NCBI GenBank assembly: GCA_009923315.1
Contig: RFTU01000008.1
Coordinates: 1-52,605 of the forward strand
Direction: 5' to 3'
DNA length: 52,605 nucleotides
DNA from: Betaproteobacteria bacterium
Lineage (GTDB): Bacteria > Pseudomonadota > Gammaproteobacteria > Burkholderiales > Burkholderiaceae_C
The position numbers were made by a program, and so were the translations under genes. The notes beneath the pieces were generated by a model. It had not been told where the DNA came from. It ran no database searches and worked only from the letters and a program-made list of their open reading frames with translations. Shown here one piece after another: positions 9,823-18,251 of the stretch (within the stretch, counting starts at the first letter, position 1; each line of letters starts with the position of its first letter).

Positions 9823-10590
9823 ATGTCCGACTGGTCAGCCCTGCGAGTCGCCCTCAAGCGCCCCCTGCGTGTGGCCCTGTTGCCTTGCGCCGGACGAGGC
9901 GATCGGTCTGGTGCCGACCGCCCCAAGCAGTATGTGGAGATCGTGGGCCGCAGTGTCGTGCACTGGACGCTGTCGGCCTTCGATGAGCTGTTCAAGCAAG
10001 GGGAGTTGGACGGCTTGGTGGTGGTGCTGGCTGCGGGTGATGAGGCATTCGATCAAGTGGTTCCGCCCGAGCTCCGAAGCCGGCTGCAGGTCGTGACCGC
10101 TGGGGGGGCCACGCGTGCGCAGAGTGTGTTGGGCGGCTTGCGACTGCTGGCCAGGCAGGGGGTAAGCAGTGAGGACTGGGTGCTCGTGCATGACGCTGCG
10201 CGCTGCCTGGTGGAGCCGCTCACCCTTCTGCAGCTGATTCGGGAGTGTGATCAAGACCCCGTGGGCGGGTTGCTGGCCCACCCCATTGCCGATACGCTCA
10301 AACGCGCCGATCCACAGGGACGCATACAAGCCACCGTGCCCCGCGAACACCTGTGGGCTGCGCAGACGCCTCAGATGTTTCGCATGGGCCGATTGCTGGA
10401 TTCTCTGGAGCGCGCGCTGCAAGCCGGTGCGGTGGTCACCGATGAAGCCAGCGCGCTGGAGTGGGCGGGCTATTCCCCGCGGCTGGTCATCGGGCCTGCA
10501 GAAAACTTCAAGCTCACCTACCCCGAGGACTTCCGTCGCGCGGCCTGGGTGCTGCAGCAGCGTGTGAACTCGGCAGGGGGATCGCCATGA
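9823..10590 (+). CDS. ispD: 2-C-methyl-D-erythritol 4-phosphate cytidylyltransferase
   Basis: The 255-residue product is IspD, which joins CTP to methylerythritol phosphate in the non-mevalonate isoprenoid pathway. The nucleotide-binding loop is LLPCAGRGDRSGADRPKQY near residue 20; the usual second alanine of PAAG is cysteine, but the PKQY lysine is kept. VLVHDAARC near residue 120 and TDEASALEWAG near 205 are further signatures. The ATG at 9823 is chosen because homology begins about 14 residues later and the mfd promoter palindrome lies just upstream. ispF follows 76 bases downstream, a common pairing. Confidence 0.93.
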   Translation: MSDWSALRVALKRPLRVALLPCAGRGDRSGADRPKQYVEIVGRSVVHWTLSAFDELFKQGELDGLVVVLAAGDEAFDQVVPPELRSRLQVVTAGGATRAQSVLGGLRLLARQGVSSEDWVLVHDAARCLVEPLTLLQLIRECDQDPVGGLLAHPIADTLKRADPQGRIQATVPREHLWAAQTPQMFRMGRLLDSLERALQAGAVVTDEASALEWAGYSPRLVIGPAENFKLTYPEDFRRAAWVLQQRVNSAGGSP

Positions 10591-10670
10591 GCCCAGGCAG
10601 CCCCAGGCATGGGCTTGGCTATCGAGAAGCCCGCCGCATACCCGGAATTCGAGGAGGTAGATCCGCATGA
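10587..10670 (+). CDS. Possible 27-codon bridging mini-ORF between ispD and ispF
   Basis: An ATG at 10587 overlaps the ispD stop as ATGA, and the frame stays open for 27 codons to a TGA at 10668-10670 that overlaps the ispF start codon, again as ATGA. The start is preceded by an AGGGGG sequence. The predicted peptide ([17 protein letters not shown]...) is Arg/Gly-rich and resembles nothing recognised. Its likely role, if translated, is to carry ribosomes from ispD to ispF and open the region around the ispF GAGGAGGT ribosome binding site. The double overlap could be chance. Confidence 0.3.
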   Translation: MSPGSPRHGLGYREARRIPGIRGGRSA

Positions 10671-11155
10671 CCATCCCGCAACTGCGCATCGGCGAAGGCT
10701 GGGACATCCATGCCCTGGTGCCCGGGCGGCCGCTGATTCTGGGTGGCGTGCACATTCCGCACACCGCGGGCCTGCTCGGCCATTCGGACGCCGATGCGCT
10801 CTTGCATGCCGTGAGTGATGCGCTGTTGGGCGCGGCTGGCCTGGGCGATATCGGCGCCCACTTTCCGGACACCGACCCCACCTATGCGGGCGCGGATTCG
10901 CGCGTGTTGCTGCAACGGGCCTTGTCGGCCGTGCGGGCGCAAGGCTGGCGCTTGTTGAATGTGGACAGCACCCTTGTGGCGCAGGCGCCACGTTTGGCCG
11001 CTCACATTCCTGCGATGCGCCAGACCTTGGCGCAGGCCCTGGAATTGGAGCTGCAGGCGGTGAACGTCAAAGCCAAGACGGCAGAAAACATGGGGCCTGT
11101 GGGTGAAGGCCGGGCCATCGAAGCCCGGGCGGTTTGTTTGCTGATCAGGGGCTAG
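10667..11155 (+). CDS. ispF: 2-C-methyl-D-erythritol 2,4-cyclodiphosphate synthase
   Basis: The 162-residue product is IspF, the trimeric zinc enzyme that cyclises the IspE product with loss of CMP. The zinc ligands are visible as Asp13 and His15 (GEGWDIHAL) and His47 ([13 protein letters not shown]). The [11 protein letters not shown] and [14 protein letters not shown] signatures are intact. A strong GAGGAGGT ribosome binding site lies 9 bases before the ATG. Its 3' end overlaps the convergent response regulator gene by 11 bases. IspD and IspF are separate proteins here, not fused. Confidence 0.96.
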   Translation: MTIPQLRIGEGWDIHALVPGRPLILGGVHIPHTAGLLGHSDADALLHAVSDALLGAAGLGDIGAHFPDTDPTYAGADSRVLLQRALSAVRAQGWRLLNVDSTLVAQAPRLAAHIPAMRQTLAQALELELQAVNVKAKTAENMGPVGEGRAIEARAVCLLIRG

Positions 11156-11885
11156 GGCCTCGGTCGGGAACGAAGACATAGCCCACGCCCCAGACGGTCT
11201 GAATGAAGCGAGGGTGGGCAGGGTCTTCCTCGAGCATTCGCCTCAGGCGCGACACCTGAACATCGAGGCTTCGGTCGTAGGGGCCGAATGTGCGGCCGCG
11301 AGCCAGCTGGGCCAACTGCTCACGCGTGAGTGCTTGGCCGGGGTGCCGCACCAGGGCCTTGAGCATGGCGTACTCGCCCGTCGTCAGGGGAACGCTCTGG
11401 GGCCCTTTGCGCAGTTCGCGTCGCTGCAGATTGAACTCAAAGGGACCAAAGTGGATCACCTCGGCAGATCGGGCGGGCGCTCCAGGCGGCTCCGAAGGGG
11501 GGCGACGCCGCAGCACCGCTTGCAGCCGTGCGCGCAGCTCGCGCGGGTGGAAGGGCTTGGCGAGGAAGTCGTCTGCGCCGGCCTCCAGGCCCACGATGCG
11601 GTCCACGTCGGTGGCTTTGGCACTGAGCATGATCAAGGGGGTCGCATCGCCCGAAGCGCGCAACCGTCGACACCATTCCAAACCGGCTTCGTGCTCCATC
11701 TCCGTGTCGACGAGCAAGATGTCGGTGCGGCCGGCCACATGCAGTCGCCCCGCCGCCGCAAGGTCTGACGCGAGCATCAACTCGAAACCGGTGTCCCTCC
11801 AAGCCTCACGAAGCAGGGCTTGAGTGGCCCGATCCTCATCCACCAGCAGTACCCGCAACCGGGCGGGTTCAGCCTGTTCCACCAT
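11145..11885 (-). CDS. OmpR-family response regulator without a neighbouring sensor kinase
   Basis: This 246-residue protein has an N-terminal receiver domain and a C-terminal winged-helix DNA-binding domain. In the receiver, acidic residues sit at 16-18 (LLVDEDRA), the likely phosphoacceptor is Asp60 ([11 protein letters not shown]) and the conserved lysine is Lys110 (LAKPFHP). The DNA-binding domain carries [18 protein letters not shown] and [17 protein letters not shown], ending [12 protein letters not shown], very close to OmpR. The usual proline after the phosphoacceptor loop is replaced (TEMEHE), so phosphorylation behaviour may differ. A GGGAG ribosome binding site precedes the ATG. 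No histidine kinase lies beside it, and its end overlaps ispF convergently. Confidence 0.9.
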   Translation of the reverse strand: MVEQAEPARLRVLLVDEDRATQALLREAWRDTGFELMLASDLAAAGRLHVAGRTDILLVDTEMEHEAGLEWCRRLRASGDATPLIMLSAKATDVDRIVGLEAGADDFLAKPFHPRELRARLQAVLRRRPPSEPPGAPARSAEVIHFGPFEFNLQRRELRKGPQSVPLTTGEYAMLKALVRHPGQALTREQLAQLARGRTFGPYDRSLDVQVSRLRRMLEEDPAHPRFIQTVWGVGYVFVPDRGPSP

Positions 11886-12024
11886 GCGCGCTCCCAGAGT
11901 CTGAGCCGCAACATGCGGCCATGACTGCGCAGGAGTCTGCGGTCACCGAAGGGATGTGGGCTTGTGTCGGATCAAGGATGCAACCCAGAGCCGCTTCCTT
12001 GGATCACCCCATGGGGCGGTCCCC

Positions 12025-12807
12025 CTATTGCGCCACCCATCCACCATCCACATTGATGGCCGCTCCTCGAAGGTTGTTGGCCGCCTCCGAGCACAGGAAC
12101 ACGGCCAGTTCGCCCAACTGTTCCGGCGTGGTGAACTGCAGGGAGGGTTGCTTTTCTGCAAGAAGCGCCTTCTTGGCGTCGTCCAGGCTCAAGCCCTCGG
12201 CGGCGGCCCGCGCGTCCACCTGCTTTTGCACCAAAGGCGTCAACACCCATCCGGGGCAGATCGCGTTGACTGTCACCCCCGTGGTGGCGGTTTCCAGGGC
12301 CACAGACTTCGTCATGCCCACCAGGCCATGTTTGGCCGCCACATAGGCCGACTTGTTCGCCGAGGCCACCAATCCGTGTGCCGAGGCGATGTTGATGATC
12401 CGTCCCCAGTTGCGGCTTCTCATGGCCGGCAGGGCCAGCCTGGTGGTGTGAAACGCCGAGTTCAGGTTGATCGCGATCACCGCATCCCAACGATCGACCG
12501 GGAAGTCCTCGATGGGCGCCACATGCTGGATGCCGGCGTTGTTCACGAGGATGTCCACATGGTCAAAGGCCCGCTGCGCGCTGTGGATCAGGTCTTCGAT
12601 TTGCTCGGGCTTGCTCATGTCAGCGCCGTGGTACAGCACCCGGGTGCCCGCCGGCGCGACGGCCTGCACGGCCGCTTGAGCGCCCTGGGCGTCGCCAAAG
12701 CCATTGAGCATCAGGTGCGCGCCATGGCGCGCCAAGCTGGTGGCGATACCCAGTCCGATGCCACTGGTGGATCCCGTGACCAAGGCGACTTTTCCTTTGA
12801 GCATCAT
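12025..12807 (-). CDS. bdhA: 3-hydroxybutyrate dehydrogenase (short-chain dehydrogenase)
   Basis: The 260-residue protein is a classical SDR and closely resembles D-3-hydroxybutyrate dehydrogenase, which oxidises 3-hydroxybutyrate to acetoacetate during polyhydroxybutyrate breakdown. The TGSTSGIGLG cofactor loop is at residues 11-20, NNAG at 89-92 and the catalytic residues are Ser142, Tyr155 and Lys159 (YVAAK). QVDARAAAEG and NVDGGWVAQ at the C terminus are typical of BdhA. The start at 12807 (first of two adjacent ATGs) has an AGGA sequence 8 bases upstream; an ATG five codons earlier is possible. It is divergent from the hydrolase gene. Confidence 0.88.
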   Translation of the reverse strand: MMLKGKVALVTGSTSGIGLGIATSLARHGAHLMLNGFGDAQGAQAAVQAVAPAGTRVLYHGADMSKPEQIEDLIHSAQRAFDHVDILVNNAGIQHVAPIEDFPVDRWDAVIAINLNSAFHTTRLALPAMRSRNWGRIINIASAHGLVASANKSAYVAAKHGLVGMTKSVALETATTGVTVNAICPGWVLTPLVQKQVDARAAAEGLSLDDAKKALLAEKQPSLQFTTPEQLGELAVFLCSEAANNLRGAAINVDGGWVAQ

Positions 12808-12894
12808 GTGAGGTGTCCTCATGACCCTGAGCGGGCCTTGTTAGCATTCAGGCGATTATCGAATGAGCTTGAGCCTCCTCGGACCGAACTTGAC

Positions 12895-13761
12895 ATGGAA
12901 CAGCCCCGCTTGAACCACGTGCAGTGCCTCAACGCCCGCGGACTTCACCGCATGGCGTACTGGGAGTGGGGAGACCCCGACAACAAGCGGGTGCTGCTGT
13001 GCGTGCACGGTTTGACGCGTCAGGGTCGTGATTTTGATGTCCTGGCTCAGGCCTTGTGTGCCCACTATCGCGTGGTCTGCCCCGACGTCGTGGGCCGCGG
13101 TGAGTCGGACTGGTTGTCCGATCCGGCAGGCTATGTGGTGCCCGCATATGTGGCCGACATGGTCACCCTGTTGGCCCGGCTGAACGCTCAGGTCGTGGAC
13201 TGGGTGGGCACCTCGATGGGGGGCTTGATCGGCATGGGACTGGCTTCGCTGCCCGAGAACCCGGTGCGCCGCCTGGTGCTCAATGATGTGGGCCCGAGAA
13301 TGGAGTTGGCTGCGCTTGAACGGATCGGCCAGTACGTGGGAGCGCCGGGGCATTGGGACAGTTTCGAACAGGCCGCTCAGGCCTTGCGGGCGCTGACACC
13401 GGGCTTTGGGCCGCACTCCCGTGAGCAGTGGCATGCATTGACGCGGCCACAAGTTCGACAGAACCAAGACGGGCGCTGGGGTTTGCACTACGACCCTGGG
13501 ATCGCGGTCCCGTTCAAGGCGCTCAACGCCGACCTGGTGGCTGCCGGTGAGGCGAACTTGTGGCAAGCATGGGATCGGATCACCTCACCGACGCTGGTGT
13601 TGCGGGGCGCTCAGAGCGACCTGCTCACCTCGGACACGACCACGGAAATGTCGCGGCGCGGCCCCAAGGCCTTGGTGAGGACCTTCGACGGGGTGGGGCA
13701 CGCCCCCACGCTGGTGGCAGATGAACAAGTGGAGGCGGTCAGCAGCTTCTTGCTGGCTTGA
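12895..13761 (+). CDS. Alpha/beta-fold hydrolase
   Basis: The 288-residue product has the alpha/beta hydrolase layout: an oxyanion-hole segment VHGLTRQGRDFD near residue 38, a nucleophile elbow GTSMGG with Ser107, a likely acid in LRGAQSDLL and a catalytic histidine in DGVGHAPTL. It lacks a signal peptide, so it is cytoplasmic. The substrate cannot be read from sequence. Esterase or hydroxyalkanoate-related activity is conceivable given divergent bdhA, but this is only a guess from context. The ATG at 12895 fits the homologous region. The stop is one base before the relA start, suggesting coupled translation. Confidence 0.85.
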   Translation: MEQPRLNHVQCLNARGLHRMAYWEWGDPDNKRVLLCVHGLTRQGRDFDVLAQALCAHYRVVCPDVVGRGESDWLSDPAGYVVPAYVADMVTLLARLNAQVVDWVGTSMGGLIGMGLASLPENPVRRLVLNDVGPRMELAALERIGQYVGAPGHWDSFEQAAQALRALTPGFGPHSREQWHALTRPQVRQNQDGRWGLHYDPGIAVPFKALNADLVAAGEANLWQAWDRITSPTLVLRGAQSDLLTSDTTTEMSRRGPKALVRTFDGVGHAPTLVADEQVEAVSSFLLA

Positions 13762-13762
13762 G

Positions 13763-16003
13763 ATGATGCAGATCCCTGGCGTCGATCATCCGGCCCCCCC
13801 GACCTCGCCGATCATGGCCCTGGCCGATCTGCAGCAGCAGGCTGAATCCGACGCCGACCCGCTGGGGCAGGCCGCGCTGACGGATGTTCAGCGAGCGCGT
13901 GTGTTCGCGCAGCCGCTGCTGGATGGCCGCTTGCTGGATACCGGAGAAGACGCCTGGGGTCATGCACAGGCGGTGGCCACCACGCTGGCCGGTCTGGGTG
14001 CTGCGCAGAGCCTGCAGGCAGCCGCCTACCTCGTGTACGCCGCCGATTTCATCCAGAAGCCCGACGAGGTCATCGCGAGGGCCTTTGGTGCGAGCCACGG
14101 CGCCATGGTCGCCCACACGCGCAAACTCGTGCAGATTCAACGGGCGGCCATGAAGGCACGGGTAGGCGAAGACGACCGAGCCCAACAGACTGAACGGGTT
14201 CGCAAGATGCTGCTGGCCTTCTCGGCCGATTTGCGGGTGGTCCTGCTGCGCCTGGCCTCCAGACTGCAAACCCTGCGTTGGTACGCTGATTCGAAGCGAG
14301 AGTGTCCGGGTGCACTGGCGCGTGAGTCCTTGGAGGTGTTCGCCCCCTTGGCCAACCGCTTAGGTATCTGGCAGATCAAGTGGGAATTGGAAGACTACGC
14401 GTTTCGGTTCCTGCAGCCGCAGGACTACCACACGGTTGCACGGTTGTTGGATGAGAAGCGAGCCGAGCGCGAGGCGGGTGTGCAGGCTTTCGCGCAGCGC
14501 CTGCGGCATCTGTTGAGCGACACGGCACTCCAGGCTGAAGTGCAGGGCAGGCCCAAACACTTGTACAGCATCTGGCGGAAGATGAAGGGCAAACAAGTGG
14601 GCTTCAGCCAAGTCATGGATGTGCGAGCCATGCGTGTGATCGTGCAGGACGTGCCCCAGTGCTACGCGGTGCTGGCACGCGTCCACGAGCAATTCACACC
14701 GGTGGACGGCGAATTCGATGACTACATCGCCAAGCCCAAACCCAACGGCTACCAAAGCTTGCACACCGTGGTGCGTGACGAGTCGGGTCGTAACGTGGAA
14801 ATCCAGATTCGCACCCGGGATATGCATGAGCACGCGGAGTTCGGCGTTGCCGCCCACTGGGCCTACAAGGAAGCGGGCCGTCAGGGCTACGCCGGCATCA
14901 CGGCGTCAGGTTCCTTTGAAGACCGGGTGGCGCAGGCTCGAAAGGCTGTGCTGCAGCAGCTGCTGGCCTGGGAGCGCGAAACCGTCGATCAGGCCGCTCC
15001 GGGTTTTGAAGACCGGATCTATGTGTTCACACCCCAGGCGGCCATCATCGACCTGCCGGTCGGCGGTACGGCCGTGGACTTTGCATACGCCTTGCACACG
15101 AACCTGGGCCACCGCTGCCGAGGTGCGCGCGTGGATGGGGTCATGGTGCCGCTCAACACGCCCTTGAAGACCGGGCAGACGGTGGAGGTGGTCAGTGCCA
15201 AGGAGGGCGGGCCCTCGCTGGACTGGCTCAACCCTGAACTGCGCTACTTGGCCAGCGCGCGTTCGCGAGCGAAGGTGCGGGCCTGGTTCAATGCGCTTGA
15301 ACAGGCGCAAACCATTGCCCGAGGTCGTGAGGCCGTCGAGCGACTCTTGCAGCGGGAAGGCCGGACGGCAGTCAAGCTCGATGAATTGGCCGTCCAACTG
15401 GGTTTCAAGAATGGCAGCGACCTGTTCGAGGTGGTGGGCAAGGATGAGTATTCGCTGCGCAACATTGAGCAGTTGTTGCGTCCTGCAGCAGCGCCGAAGC
15501 CCGAAGATGATCACCTGATACTCAAGCGCTCCAAGGCCGAAAGTGCGGGCTCGGGCGTCTTGGTGGTGGGGGTGGACTCTCTGCTGACGAATTTGGCGCG
15601 CTGCTGCCGTCCTGCGCCACCGGATGCGATAGCCGGCTATGTCACGCGCGGCCGAGGCGTCGCCATCCACCGCCGAGACTGCAGCAGCATGGCTCACATG
15701 GTGAGCCAGCAGCCGGAGCGTTTGATCGCCGTGGCGTGGGGCGCCTCGCGCGCCGACAGCGTTTATCCGCTGGATGTGCAGGTGGAAGCCGCCGACCGCT
15801 CAGGGTTGTTGCGCGACATCAGTGAAGTCTTCGCCCGTGAGAAGATCAACGTCACCGGGGTGAAGACGCAGTCCCTTCGCGACCGATTCGGTCCTTCGGC
15901 CCGTATGACGTTTACGGTGGAAGTTGGCTCGACGCAGCGATTGCCTGCCGTCTTGGGCGGGTTGTTGCAGGTGCCTGGTGTACGCGCTGCGCGCCGGCGA
16001 TGA
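13763..16003 (+). CDS. relA: GTP pyrophosphokinase RelA ((p)ppGpp synthetase I)
   Basis: The 746-residue protein has the RelA/SpoT layout: N-terminal pseudo-HD domain, synthetase domain, TGS domain (IYVFTPQAAIIDLPVGG), zinc-finger/helical region (ARCCRPAPPDAIAGY) and C-terminal ACT domain (DVQVEAADRSGLLRDIS). The HDD hydrolase motif is lost (the equivalent reads YAADFIQKP), so it should not degrade ppGpp. The synthetase loop is EFDDYIAKPKPNGYQSLHT, with the acidic ExDD form typical of RelA rather than the RxKD form of SpoT. It starts one base after the hydrolase stop at the first of two adjacent ATGs, with no clear Shine-Dalgarno sequence. Amino-acid starvation sensing on ribosomes is the expected role. 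Confidence 0.95.
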   Translation: MMQIPGVDHPAPPTSPIMALADLQQQAESDADPLGQAALTDVQRARVFAQPLLDGRLLDTGEDAWGHAQAVATTLAGLGAAQSLQAAAYLVYAADFIQKPDEVIARAFGASHGAMVAHTRKLVQIQRAAMKARVGEDDRAQQTERVRKMLLAFSADLRVVLLRLASRLQTLRWYADSKRECPGALARESLEVFAPLANRLGIWQIKWELEDYAFRFLQPQDYHTVARLLDEKRAEREAGVQAFAQRLRHLLSDTALQAEVQGRPKHLYSIWRKMKGKQVGFSQVMDVRAMRVIVQDVPQCYAVLARVHEQFTPVDGEFDDYIAKPKPNGYQSLHTVVRDESGRNVEIQIRTRDMHEHAEFGVAAHWAYKEAGRQGYAGITASGSFEDRVAQARKAVLQQLLAWERETVDQAAPGFEDRIYVFTPQAAIIDLPVGGTAVDFAYALHTNLGHRCRGARVDGVMVPLNTPLKTGQTVEVVSAKEGGPSLDWLNPELRYLASARSRAKVRAWFNALEQAQTIARGREAVERLLQREGRTAVKLDELAVQLGFKNGSDLFEVVGKDEYSLRNIEQLLRPAAAPKPEDDHLILKRSKAESAGSGVLVVGVDSLLTNLARCCRPAPPDAIAGYVTRGRGVAIHRRDCSSMAHMVSQQPERLIAVAWGASRADSVYPLDVQVEAADRSGLLRDISEVFAREKINVTGVKTQSLRDRFGPSARMTFTVEVGSTQRLPAVLGGLLQVPGVRAARRR

Positions 16004-16005
16004 GT

Positions 16006-16011
16006 TACACT
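16006..16011 (+). promoter_or_regulatory. Possible -10 box of tRNA-Val
   Basis: TACACT lies just after the relA stop, 10 bases before the first base of the tRNA, and is followed by a GC-rich discriminator (CTGGGCCC) of the kind expected for stringently controlled stable RNA promoters. No clear -35 hexamer is seen at the right distance inside the relA end, so the tRNA might also be read from an upstream promoter. Confidence 0.35.
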
Positions 16012-16021
16012 CTGGGCCCTC

Positions 16022-16098
16022 AGGCGCATAGCTCAGTTGGTTAGAGCACCACCTTGACATGGTGGGGGTCGTTGGTTCGAATCCAATTGCGCCTACCA
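16022..16098 (+). tRNA. tRNA-Val (anticodon GAC), CCA encoded
   Basis: The 77 bases fold as a full cloverleaf. The acceptor stem AGGCGCA pairs with TGCGCCT, followed by discriminator A and an encoded CCA (16096-16098). The D arm is GCTC-AGTTGGTTA-GAGC. The anticodon stem CCACC/GGTGG encloses the loop TTGACAT with anticodon GAC at 16056-16058, reading valine GUC and GUU codons. The T arm is GTTGG-TTCGAAT-CCAAT. It lies 18 bases after relA and upstream of a strong terminator. Confidence 0.97.
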
Positions 16099-16135
16099 CG
16101 TTCAAAGGCGACGCACCGGCGCAACGCCCCTAAGC

Positions 16136-16163
16136 AAAACGCCCCGCATCTGCGGGGCGTTTT
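16136..16163. terminator. Bidirectional intrinsic terminator between tRNA-Val and the porin gene
   Basis: AAAACGCCCCGCA and TGCGGGGCGTTTT form a perfect 13-base inverted repeat around a 2-base TC centre. The GC core is flanked by A and T runs, so it works in both directions: after tRNA-Val on the plus strand and after the porin on the minus strand, whose stop is at 16183. Confidence 0.92.
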
Positions 16164-16182
16164 CATTCCGGCTCTGATGGAA

Positions 16183-17175
16183 TCAGAAGCGATGGCGGAT
16201 GCCCACTCCGTAGGTGTTGCCCGTTGAGCGGCCCGGCACCTGTTCGTTCATGTAAACGGCGTACAGGTCCGTACGCTTGCTCAGGAAGTGGTCATAGGCC
16301 AGGGAGGACGTCTTGCTGGCTTTGGCGTTGCTCGGCTCCATGGAACTGTATTGCGCCAGGATCTTGCCGTTGGGGCCCATCGGCACCGAGGCGCCTACAC
16401 CCATGTGGTCGTAGTTGGTCTTGAAGGTGATGTTGTCCACCTTGCCAACTTGAGCAAACAGCTTGACCGTCTTGAGGTCATAGGCGGCACCAATCTGCCA
16501 GGCATCGCTGTCGCTGGCGCCCACGGATCCGGGTGCGCCATCACGTCGACGAACTTCCTGCCAGGACGCGCCCATGCTCAGCGGACCTGCGAAGTACAGG
16601 GCCGACACGTTGGTGTTGGCCCCCGGGCGGCTGCCCTTGAGCGCGTGCATCACGCTGACCGTGGCGCCCGCCATGTTGGGCAGTGTCACCTTGATCGCTT
16701 CGTTCCAACCGGTGTCGCCGCTGGCCTGGCCCGCGCTGAGGTGCAGCATCTTGATGGCCGGCGAAAAACCGAAGGAGTCACCCAAGGCGTTGAAGATCAG
16801 GTTGTTGACGAACAGGGAGTTCGTGATGCGGCCCACGGACACGCTGCCGAAACCACCCGACAGGCCGACGTTCGCATTGCGAGAGAACAGCGGGTCCCCG
16901 TCAAAGCGCCCGGCCGCGCCGTTCGTGTTGCGCAGAAAGCCCTCGGCCACCGCTTCAGCCTTGAGTCCCCCGCCGAGGTTCTCGGTGCTCTTGAAGCCGT
17001 AGAAGCTGGTCGTCATGTTGCCGCTTTGGGCCTGCGTCACCGCGGTGGTGGCACCGGGCGCCTTGGTGTTCACGATGGACATGTCCACCAGCCCATACAG
17101 GGACACGCTTTGAGCTTGCGCGCCAGCGCTGGCCAAGGTGGCCACCGCAGCCGCCAGAAGGGTCTTCTTGATCAT
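16183..17175 (-). CDS. Gram-negative general porin (Omp32-like)
   Basis: The 330-residue precursor starts MIKKTLLAAAVATLASAGAQA, a standard signal peptide with cleavage expected after AQA. The mature protein begins QSVSLYGLVDMS, the first strand typical of betaproteobacterial trimeric porins, and ends VGIRHRF with the terminal Phe needed for BAM-dependent insertion. Alternating strands such as GGLKAEAVAEGFLRN and GFGSVSVGRITNSLF fit a 16-strand barrel. In the family these proteins pass small anions and other solutes across the outer membrane. The ATG at 17175 is chosen over an upstream frame because it opens the signal peptide and has AGGA upstream. It stands alone and ends at a bidirectional terminator. 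Confidence 0.93.
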   Translation of the reverse strand: MIKKTLLAAAVATLASAGAQAQSVSLYGLVDMSIVNTKAPGATTAVTQAQSGNMTTSFYGFKSTENLGGGLKAEAVAEGFLRNTNGAAGRFDGDPLFSRNANVGLSGGFGSVSVGRITNSLFVNNLIFNALGDSFGFSPAIKMLHLSAGQASGDTGWNEAIKVTLPNMAGATVSVMHALKGSRPGANTNVSALYFAGPLSMGASWQEVRRRDGAPGSVGASDSDAWQIGAAYDLKTVKLFAQVGKVDNITFKTNYDHMGVGASVPMGPNGKILAQYSSMEPSNAKASKTSSLAYDHFLSKRTDLYAVYMNEQVPGRSTGNTYGVGIRHRF

Positions 17176-17221
17176 GGATCGGATCCTGGAGTGAAGTTGA
17201 GGATGGGTACGACTGATGACC

Positions 17222-17252
17222 ATTCTAGGAACATGGCCGACCTGGTGCTCAA
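17222..17252 (-). promoter_or_regulatory. Possible sigma-70 promoter of the porin gene
   Basis: On the minus strand, TTGAGC (17252 to 17247) and TAGAAT (17227 to 17222) are separated by 19 bases, longer than ideal. The start of transcription would fall about 40 bases before the porin ATG, leaving room for a normal leader with a ribosome binding site. The rest of the roughly 210-base region up to xdhC shows no other clear element. Confidence 0.35.
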
Positions 17253-17387
17253 AAACGCGCGGTTAGGACCTTTGGGCGGTCTCGAAACGTTGGACGCATG
17301 CCACAGGGCCCATCGGACGCACCCCATCGGGGCTGTTGGAGCGCGTTGTCGCACCGGCTTGGTGCGCTTTGCGCCGGGGTCCAGGGT

Positions 17388-18251
17388 CTAGGGCGGCAAC
17401 GGCAAGCTCAGCAATTGGGCGGCCACGGCCACCGCCACCACCGCGGGTTCTTTGCCGCTCACACCCGGCAGGCCTACCGGGCAGATCAGATCGGCGATTC
17501 GGTCGGCGGCCACCCCGCGGGCCTGCAATCGATGCTCGAACTGGCCGCGCTTGGTCTTGGACCCGATCAGGCCCACCAGGCCGGTGTCGCGTCTGAGCAG
17601 CAGGGCCAGCACGATGTCGAAATCCAGCGCATGGCTGTGTGTCATCACCACGTGATGCGCTCCGGCGGGCGCCGCCGCTGCATCCGCTGCAGGATCCTCC
17701 GATATCCGACAGTGCATACCCCGTCGGGGCGCGGTCGAGGGCTCCTCGGCGTTCAGGCTCAGATCATCGCCTTCAAGCCAAGGCCCCCCTTCGGTCCCGA
17801 AGGTCCCGTCGCGGGAGTCAATCCAGTCCAGCGAGACGTCCACATCCCGTAGGACCCGCACCAAGGCCCGTCCCACGTGGCCCGCTCCATAGAGGAACAG
17901 GCGCAGTCGAGGTGGCGGCAGATCCCAGGCCGCCAGACTGTCTTGGCTCAGAGGCTGGTACGACAGTTCTACCGCACCGCCACAACACTGTCCCAGCGAG
18001 GGGCCCAGGGCCACCCGTTGCGGGGCTGGCCAGGGTTGGCTGCCCTGCAGCAGGCGTCGTGCGGTCTGTTGCGCCATCCATTCCAGATGTCCGCCACCAA
18101 TCGTGCCCAATGCGCCGTCCAGTGCCACCACCATGCGCGTGCCGGCTTCACGTGGCACGGATCCTTTGGCGGCGGACAGTTGCACCAACACGCTCGGTCG
18201 TCCCTCGGCCAGCCATTGCGCGGCCCGCCGCCTCAACGCCGAACTGTTCAT
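17388..18251 (-). CDS. xdhC: Xanthine dehydrogenase maturation factor XdhC
   Basis: The 287-residue protein belongs to the XdhC/CoxI family, which binds the molybdenum cofactor, supports its sulfuration and inserts it into xanthine dehydrogenase. The N-terminal XdhC_CoxI domain contains AAKGSVPREAGTRMVV, GTIGGGHLEW and SLGQCCGG with the paired cysteines linked to cofactor binding. A Rossmann-like C-terminal domain starts at LFLYGAGHVGRALVRVL and includes VVMTHSHALDFDI and IGSKTKR. The start overlaps the xdhB stop by 4 bases (ATGA), so it is the third gene of the xdhA-xdhB-xdhC operon. Confidence 0.94.
   Translation of the reverse strand: MNSSALRRRAAQWLAEGRPSVLVQLSAAKGSVPREAGTRMVVALDGALGTIGGGHLEWMAQQTARRLLQGSQPWPAPQRVALGPSLGQCCGGAVELSYQPLSQDSLAAWDLPPPRLRLFLYGAGHVGRALVRVLRDVDVSLDWIDSRDGTFGTEGGPWLEGDDLSLNAEEPSTAPRRGMHCRISEDPAADAAAAPAGAHHVVMTHSHALDFDIVLALLLRRDTGLVGLIGSKTKRGQFEHRLQARGVAADRIADLICPVGLPGVSGKEPAVVAVAVAAQLLSLPLPP

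Noticed and set aside
11956-12894. N-terminal extension of the alpha/beta hydrolase
   Set aside because: The in-frame upstream stretch runs opposite bdhA; homology and a complete fold begin at ATG 12895.
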